In this document: positions 6,469-10,278 of the stretch, piece by piece | Position numbering within the stretch: position 1 is the first letter of the stretch | Layout of the letters: each line of letters opens with the position of its first letter | Origin: Corynebacterium sp. | GTDB lineage: Bacteria; Actinomycetota; Actinomycetes; Mycobacteriales; Mycobacteriaceae | Direction: 5' to 3' | Assembly: GCF_030826625.1 (NCBI RefSeq) | Contig: NZ_JAPJNQ010000077.1 | Location: forward strand, 1 to 10,278 | DNA: 10,278 nucleotides | Position numbers and translations under genes: made by a program | Notes under the pieces: generated by a model | What the model was told of the DNA's origin: nothing | What the model saw: only the letters and a program-made list of their open reading frames with translations | The model's database searches: none

Positions 6469-7515
6469 ATGGATAGTAACCACACGCAACAGGTGCTGCG
6501 CACCCGGGGCCGCACCCGGGTGCTTTTGTTTGTCGTGTTAGGTATTTCCTTGTTTCTTGGCACCGTGGCCTCGCTGGTGATCGGTCAGTATCAGGTGCCG
6601 CTCGATGAACTTCCGCGCATCCTGGCGGTAGGCCCACTGGGTGCCACCGCGATGGAGGAGTCGGTAATCTGGCAGATTCGCCTGCCGCGCCTGGTGCTCG
6701 GTCTGTTGGTCGGTGCGGCCTTGGGCGTTGGTGGCGCGTTGATGCAGGCGGTGTTCGCCAACCCGTTGGCCGAACCATCCGTGATCGGGGTGACTGCGGG
6801 CGCCGGAGTGGGCGCCTCCATCGCGATCGTGCTGGGGATCAACTGGTTCGGCGCGACGACGATCCCAGCGTTCGCGTTTGTTAGCGGTCTCGCAACTACC
6901 TGGTTGGTCTATCAGTTGGCACGTTTTAGCGGCCGGATCCGGGTGATCAATCTGGTGTTAGTCGGTATTGCCGTCAACGCGGTTGCCGGTGCGTTGATCT
7001 CGTTTTTCATTTTCATCGCGCCCACCAGTTCTCGCGAGCAAGTGGTGTTTTGGCAGATGGGTTCGTTAGCAGGCGCGAAATGGGCGCACATTTCGATCGT
7101 CGGCATTCTCACTGTCGTGGGCATTGCTGCGGCGATGTTCATCGTCGGCAAGCTGGATGTGCTGGCGCTCGGTGATCGCGCAGCCGGCCACGTGGGCATC
7201 GATGTCGCGCGCCTGCGGCTGGTGGCATTGGTCTTGGCGACGCTGCTGACTGCCGGGGCGGTGTCCTATGCCGGGCTGATCGGGTTTGTTGGCCTGGTGG
7301 TTCCGCACATCATCCGCACAGTGGCTGGCCCGTCGAATGTGGTGCTGCTACCTGCATCAGCCTTGGGTGGGGCAGTGCTGATCGTGCTGGCTGATACCGC
7401 CGCGCGCAGCATCATCGCTTTCGCGGACCTACCGATTGGTATTTTTACTGCCGTGGTTGGCGGGCCGACGTTTTTCATCCTGCTGCGCGCGATGATGCGC
7501 AAGGGAGCTATTTAG
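6469..7515 (+). CDS. hmuU: Heme ABC transporter permease HmuU (FecCD family)
   Basis: A 348-residue inner-membrane permease of the BtuC/FecCD family, working as a dimer to carry heme delivered by HmuT. The first helix is at about 18-38, followed by the family motif GQYQVP (39-44), RLPR (71-74) and NPLAEP (98-103) near the second helix. Many further helices follow, with GLIGFVGLVVPHIIR near residues 266-280, the segment that contacts the ATPase in the family. There is no ribosome site of its own: the ATG follows the hmuT stop by two bases, so translation is probably coupled. The gene ends in TAG with TGA one codon frame-step behind (TAGTGA). The ATPase gene expected next is missing; a convergent peptidase gene begins 60 bases later. 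The first codons contain a strong hairpin. Confidence 0.94.
   Translation: MDSNHTQQVLRTRGRTRVLLFVVLGISLFLGTVASLVIGQYQVPLDELPRILAVGPLGATAMEESVIWQIRLPRLVLGLLVGAALGVGGALMQAVFANPLAEPSVIGVTAGAGVGASIAIVLGINWFGATTIPAFAFVSGLATTWLVYQLARFSGRIRVINLVLVGIAVNAVAGALISFFIFIAPTSSREQVVFWQMGSLAGAKWAHISIVGILTVVGIAAAMFIVGKLDVLALGDRAAGHVGIDVARLRLVALVLATLLTAGAVSYAGLIGFVGLVVPHIIRTVAGPSNVVLLPASALGGAVLIVLADTAARSIIAFADLPIGIFTAVVGGPTFFILLRAMMRKGAI
6500..6531 (+). terminator. Terminator-like hairpin inside the 5' end of hmuU
   Basis: GCACCCGGG (6500-6508) and CCCGGGTGC (6515-6523) form a perfect 9-bp stem, eight pairs of it G-C, with a six-base loop. TTTTGTTT (6524-6531) follows directly. It encodes residues 11-22 of the permease. 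It could act as a partial terminator or an mRNA-stabilising stem that favours hmuO-hmuT over hmuU, or be only a by-product of the repeated CGCACCCGG codons. Structure is seen; function is inferred. Confidence 0.45.
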
Positions 7516-7534
7516 TGAGAGTGTGCGCTGGTGT

Positions 7535-7587
7535 TATTGCGCCGGCGCTATTGCGATGGCCCTGTTGAACCTGATCTATTGCGCTGG
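7535..7587. repeat. TATTGCGNNGG repeats in the hmuU/peptidase convergent gap
   Basis: TATTGCGCCGG (7535-7545), TATTGCGATGG (7549-7559) and TATTGCGCTGG (7577-7587) are spaced 14 and 28 bases apart. The third copy encodes the end of the peptidase. A 10-bp palindrome GCGCCGGCGC lies at 7539-7548. No T-run follows, so I see no usual terminator in this 60-base gap. Confidence 0.5.
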
Positions 7588-8913
7588 AGCGGAAACAAAC
7601 TTTGAAACCAGCGACCAGTAGGCGCGCACCGTCAGGTCCAGATCTTCGACAGCCAGGCATTCATCGTGTGAGTGCAGCTGCCGGTTCGCCTCATACATGC
7701 TGCGCTCGCGCGCGTGCAGCGCAAAGCCATAGCCAACCCCGCCCAACCGGCGAGCAAAACGTAGGTCAGAACCACCGGTAGCCAGCACGGGGATCACCGG
7801 CACATCCGGGAAAAACTCGCCGATGGTATCAACGATGGCATCCCACAGTGGGCCTTCCGCTGGCGATTCAGAGGCCGGTTCGACGATTAAGTGCTCGATA
7901 GCGACCTCGTCGGCAAGCTCACCCAACCCTGTGCGTAGCAGTTCGTCGATATCCTCCTGGCTTTGGCCGGGCAGCGGGCGGATATCCATCTCCAAATAGG
8001 CATCGGAGGGCAGCACATTGATCGCCCCGCCTGCCCGCAGCACGGTCTGGGAGATGGTGGTGTGCGAAAACGCGTGCGCATAACCTGCGAGATCGCCGAA
8101 GGCTTCATAGGCTTCCTCGGAAGCACCCGCCAGCAGCGCTTTTTCCGTGGCTGCATCGAAACGGAATGCGCGCACAAAACGCTGCCAGGTCTGGCTATCA
8201 AGCATCGGCGGAGTGATCTGCGCGATGCGCCGGGCAACTTCTGCGATCTTGACGACGGCGAAATCCTTGCCATACGGGGTGGAACCATGCCCGGCGTCGC
8301 CACTGATGCGCACACGGCGTTGGCCTGCGCCTTTCTCGCCGACGTTGATAACGATGGCATCCGAGCCATCGCGCACCGGCAGGTGCGAGCCACCGGTCTC
8401 AGAAAGGCAGTTCTTCCACGAAAAAGCCTCGGGTTGGTGCTCGGAAATCCACTTGGCTCCAAATCCGCCGCGGGCTTCTTCGTCGGCAAGCGCCACGAAA
8501 GTCAACGTGCCGGCAGGCTGGCCGCGCCGGGCGATCTCACGGGTGACAGCCGCCATGGATGCAGTAATAAACAGCATGTCCATCGCTCCGCGGCCGTAGA
8601 TGAAACCGTCGATGACCTCGCCGGCAAACGGCTTGGTGCTCCATTTTGGCTCGTCGACGGGAACCACGTCGATGTGTCCGAGCAGGGTGAGAGGCTCTGC
8701 TGCCGGGTCGCTGCCTTCGACGGTCACCGCAAGGGAGGTGCGGTGTGGGTGGGGTTCAAACTTCTCCGTGCGAATCCCTGGGGTGCCTGCGAAGAACTTC
8801 TCCAAGGTGGCGACGTTGCGTTCCTCGAAACCGGAATCAGCGGTGAGGTCATTGACGCAACCGTTGCGGATGAGCTCTTGCAGCAGGGTGAAGGTGTCGT
8901 CGTAAAGGCTCAT
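7576..8913 (-). CDS. M20-family metallopeptidase (dipeptidase/deacylase type)
   Basis: A 445-residue cytoplasmic zinc hydrolase of the M20/M25/M40 class, which cleaves dipeptides, acyl-amino acids or similar amides; the substrate cannot be read from sequence. Zinc-site motifs are present: GHIDVVP 79-85 (H80, D82), GRGAMDM 107-113 (bridging D112), ADEE 143-146 (general base E145 with zinc ligand E146), SETGG 171-175 (E172) and HSHDE 414-418 near the C-terminus. The lid/dimerisation domain falls at about 190-300. The length is usual for the family and nothing essential seems lost. The start is 18 bases after the stop of the upstream hotdog gene and has no clear ribosome site, so coupled translation in a two-gene operon is likely. 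It converges on hmuU. Confidence 0.93.
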   Translation of the reverse strand: MSLYDDTFTLLQELIRNGCVNDLTADSGFEERNVATLEKFFAGTPGIRTEKFEPHPHRTSLAVTVEGSDPAAEPLTLLGHIDVVPVDEPKWSTKPFAGEVIDGFIYGRGAMDMLFITASMAAVTREIARRGQPAGTLTFVALADEEARGGFGAKWISEHQPEAFSWKNCLSETGGSHLPVRDGSDAIVINVGEKGAGQRRVRISGDAGHGSTPYGKDFAVVKIAEVARRIAQITPPMLDSQTWQRFVRAFRFDAATEKALLAGASEEAYEAFGDLAGYAHAFSHTTISQTVLRAGGAINVLPSDAYLEMDIRPLPGQSQEDIDELLRTGLGELADEVAIEHLIVEPASESPAEGPLWDAIVDTIGEFFPDVPVIPVLATGGSDLRFARRLGGVGYGFALHARERSMYEANRQLHSHDECLAVEDLDLTVRAYWSLVSKFVSAPAQ

Positions 8914-8931
8914 AAGCGCCAGGGTAGTTCG

Positions 8932-9633
8932 TTAGCTGATGTATTCGCTTGGCACGCCGAATTTCTGCAGCTGGGTGCTATCCCAACCGGCCTCGGCCTG
9001 GGCTTTCGCGCAGACGTGGCGGAGTTGCTCTGCCTGCGTTGGCATGCGACGCATGCTGCTGAGCAGGGAGGTTAAAGTTTCTGGGGTATCGCTAAAGGCA
9101 GCCCAGGCGATGGCGGTGGCCATGTGCTCCAGGATATAACCGCGTGGCTGGCCGGCGTGTTTTGGCTTCGATGAGCGCTTGCCACCACCTTTCGGGCGGG
9201 CGTGGAGTTCTTGATGGCTAATGGCGGCAACTTCGCCGTCGCGGTTTTTCAGCATGCAGCTAAACGGCAGGTTGCAGTAGCCGTCTTCGTCGATGGTACG
9301 TTTGACCCAGTTGACGAGCTCGTCGGAAAGCTCAACGTCGATGCTGACGCCGTTGCGACCCGGTTTGAGATACTGGAACGACGCCGATCGCGTCCATACC
9401 TCGAAATCGGTGCCCATGCGACGGGCGAGCAGGGTGCCGACCATGACATCAGCCATGGAAAATAACGTGCCACCGAAGGCCACGCCATGCATGTTGACGT
9501 TTTTCCAGGTGCGGTTCCAGACGATTTTGGCATAAGAGGCATCTTTGGTGATTTCGGTGATGCGGATGCCGGAGGCGCGCAGGGGTGGCCACAGGTTGAG
9601 AATTCGTCGTAGACTGTCCGGGCTGGACATCAT
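8932..9633 (-). CDS. DUF4442 hotdog-fold protein (putative thioesterase) with C-terminal helical extension
   Basis: A 233-residue protein of the DUF4442 group, hotdog-fold proteins thought to act on acyl-CoA thioesters; substrate unknown. The core (about 1-145) shows the hotdog helix region HGVAFGGTLFSMAD (49-62) and strand motif ASFQYLKPG (84-92). After it comes a basic, flexible linker (146-165, rich in Lys, Gly, Arg, Ser) and then about 65 residues of likely helix (166-233) that are not part of the hotdog fold. The reading frame stays open upstream to an ATG at 9745-9747, but that would add 38 basic residues and reach the bioB promoter. I prefer the double ATG at 9633/9630, where the hotdog homology begins; the ribosome site is weak (AGTGAAACG) and the choice is uncertain. 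It precedes the M20 gene by 18 bases. Confidence 0.85.
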   Translation of the reverse strand: MMSSPDSLRRILNLWPPLRASGIRITEITKDASYAKIVWNRTWKNVNMHGVAFGGTLFSMADVMVGTLLARRMGTDFEVWTRSASFQYLKPGRNGVSIDVELSDELVNWVKRTIDEDGYCNLPFSCMLKNRDGEVAAISHQELHARPKGGGKRSSKPKHAGQPRGYILEHMATAIAWAAFSDTPETLTSLLSSMRRMPTQAEQLRHVCAKAQAEAGWDSTQLQKFGVPSEYIS

Positions 9634-9702
9634 GCGTTTCACTAATCGTTTTTGTAACGAAAGTGGTTTTGTGGTGCGGTTTTTCTGCTTGGCTAGGAAG
9701 TT

Positions 9703-9740
9703 AATTTTCACAGTTACCAAGCTTACGTTAGTTGACGTGC
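9703..9740 (-). promoter_or_regulatory. Possible promoter of the DUF4442-M20 operon
   Basis: On the minus strand this stretch, within the divergent gap, contains AT-rich hexamers such as TAAGCT and TAACTG but no convincing -35/-10 pair. If transcription starts here, the upstream ATG at 9747 is excluded and the 9633/9630 start is supported. Weak evidence only. Confidence 0.2.
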
Positions 9741-9752
9741 GACACAATTGGG

Positions 9753-9785
9753 GGTGTTCAGCGCATGATAATTGAACACCGTTTA
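9753..9785 (+). promoter_or_regulatory. bioB operator/promoter region (BioQ-like site)
   Basis: A perfect 8-bp inverted repeat, GGTGTTCA (9753-9760) and TGAACACC (9773-9780), encloses a likely -10 element GATAAT (9767-9772). The right arm runs into TGAAC-ACC-GTTTA (9773-9785), close to the TGAAC-N3-GTTAC motif I recall for BioQ, the TetR-type biotin regulator of corynebacteria. GTTTAAAC (9781-9788) is itself a palindrome. Repressor bound here would cover the -10. The regulator assignment is inference. Confidence 0.55.
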
Positions 9786-9808
9786 AACACTGTGATTAGG
9801 ATAACGGC

Positions 9809-10278
9809 ATGAGCATTGTTGATATCGCCCGGGAAAAGGCACTGGAACAGGGCATCGGCCTGAACCAAGACGAGCTGCTGCAAGTATTGCAGGTTGATGA
9901 TGAAACTCTGAAAGAAATTGCCGACGTCGCCCACCAAACACGCCTGAAATGGTGCGGCCCCGACGTTGAGGTCGAGGGTATTATCTCGCTGAAAACCGGC
10001 GGCTGCCCAGAAGATTGCCACTTCTGTTCGCAGTCTGGTCTGTTTGAATCCCCAGTGCGCGCCGTGCTGCTGAATATTAACGAGCTGATCGAAGCCGCCA
10101 AGCGCAACCAAAAGGTGGGCGCCACGGAATTCTGCATCGTCGCTGCCGTGAAGGGCCCGGACGAAAACCTGGTGCGCCAGGTTGAGCGCGCCATCCCACG
10201 CATTAAAGAAGAAGTCGATATCGAAATCTCTTGTTCGCTGGGTACCGTCACCCGCGAGCAGGTTGAACGCTTCAAAGC
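9809..10278 (+). CDS. bioB: Biotin synthase BioB, 3' end outside window
   Basis: Radical-SAM enzyme that inserts sulfur into dethiobiotin in the last step of biotin synthesis. About 156 residues are visible before the right edge. The iron-sulfur motif CxxxCxxC is C66, C70 and C73 in GGCPEDCHFCSQSG, and the ATEFCIVAAVKGP segment (about 109-121) matches the family. The 60-residue N-terminal part, including HQTRLKWCG near 42-50, reads like the corynebacterial enzyme. The ATG at 9809 has AGGA (9798-9801) seven bases upstream. It is divergent from the DUF4442 gene. Confidence 0.96.
   Translation, partial: MSIVDIAREKALEQGIGLNQDELLQVLQVDDETLKEIADVAHQTRLKWCGPDVEVEGIISLKTGGCPEDCHFCSQSGLFESPVRAVLLNINELIEAAKRNQKVGATEFCIVAAVKGPDENLVRQVERAIPRIKEEVDIEISCSLGTVTREQVERFK

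Noticed and set aside
7963..9075. 370-codon open frame on the plus strand across the M20 and DUF4442 genes
   Set aside because: It is the mirror of codon bias in the minus-strand genes, spans two real genes and shows no family motif.
9634..9747. 38-residue N-terminal extension of the DUF4442 protein
   Set aside because: Basic, not family-like, and its start lies against the bioB promoter; kept only as a less likely alternative.

Overview
The window is a piece of a Corynebacterium chromosome. Three things point there: the gene order fhaA-fhaB-PP2C phosphatase-rodA, heme-uptake genes that match the corynebacterial HmuO/HmuT/HmuU families, and corynebacterial-type regulatory sites (a DtxR-like box and a BioQ-like site). 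I cannot name the species.

Left part (1-3982, all minus strand): the upstream half of the cell-wall growth and Ser/Thr phosphorylation operon. Read in transcription order it is fhaA (DUF3662 + FHA), fhaB (membrane-anchored FHA), pstP/ppp (PP2C phosphatase with one membrane segment) and rodA (SEDS glycosyltransferase, cut by the window edge). The last three genes are packed stop-to-start. In relatives a penicillin-binding protein and the kinases PknA and PknB follow, beyond this window. The phosphatase reverses PknA/PknB action, and the FHA proteins read the phosphothreonines that result.

Middle (3983-4674): a divergent intergenic region. It holds the fhaA leader with nested short repeats, a tRNA-Leu(CAG) gene with an intrinsic terminator, a degenerate 15-bp repeat array, and a compact promoter with an iron (DtxR-like) operator and upstream palindromes suited to a heme-responsive activator.

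Heme cassette (4675-7515, plus strand): hmuO (heme oxygenase), hmuT (heme-binding lipoprotein) and hmuU (FecCD permease), apparently one operon. It would import heme and open the ring to release iron. The ATPase gene hmuV, expected after hmuU, is absent. A terminator-like hairpin lies inside the first codons of hmuU.

Right part: a minus-strand pair, a DUF4442 hotdog-fold protein with an unusual C-terminal helical extension followed by an M20 metallopeptidase, converges on hmuU. Divergent from the pair is bioB (biotin synthase, cut by the window edge), whose promoter carries an inverted repeat and a BioQ-like operator.

I see no phage, insertion sequence, CRISPR array or defence system. The notable points are in regulation and architecture: the hmuO-hmuT-hmuU arrangement without hmuV, the intragenic hairpin, recurrent 15-bp tandem duplications, and an OdhI-like phospho-motif in the FhaA linker.
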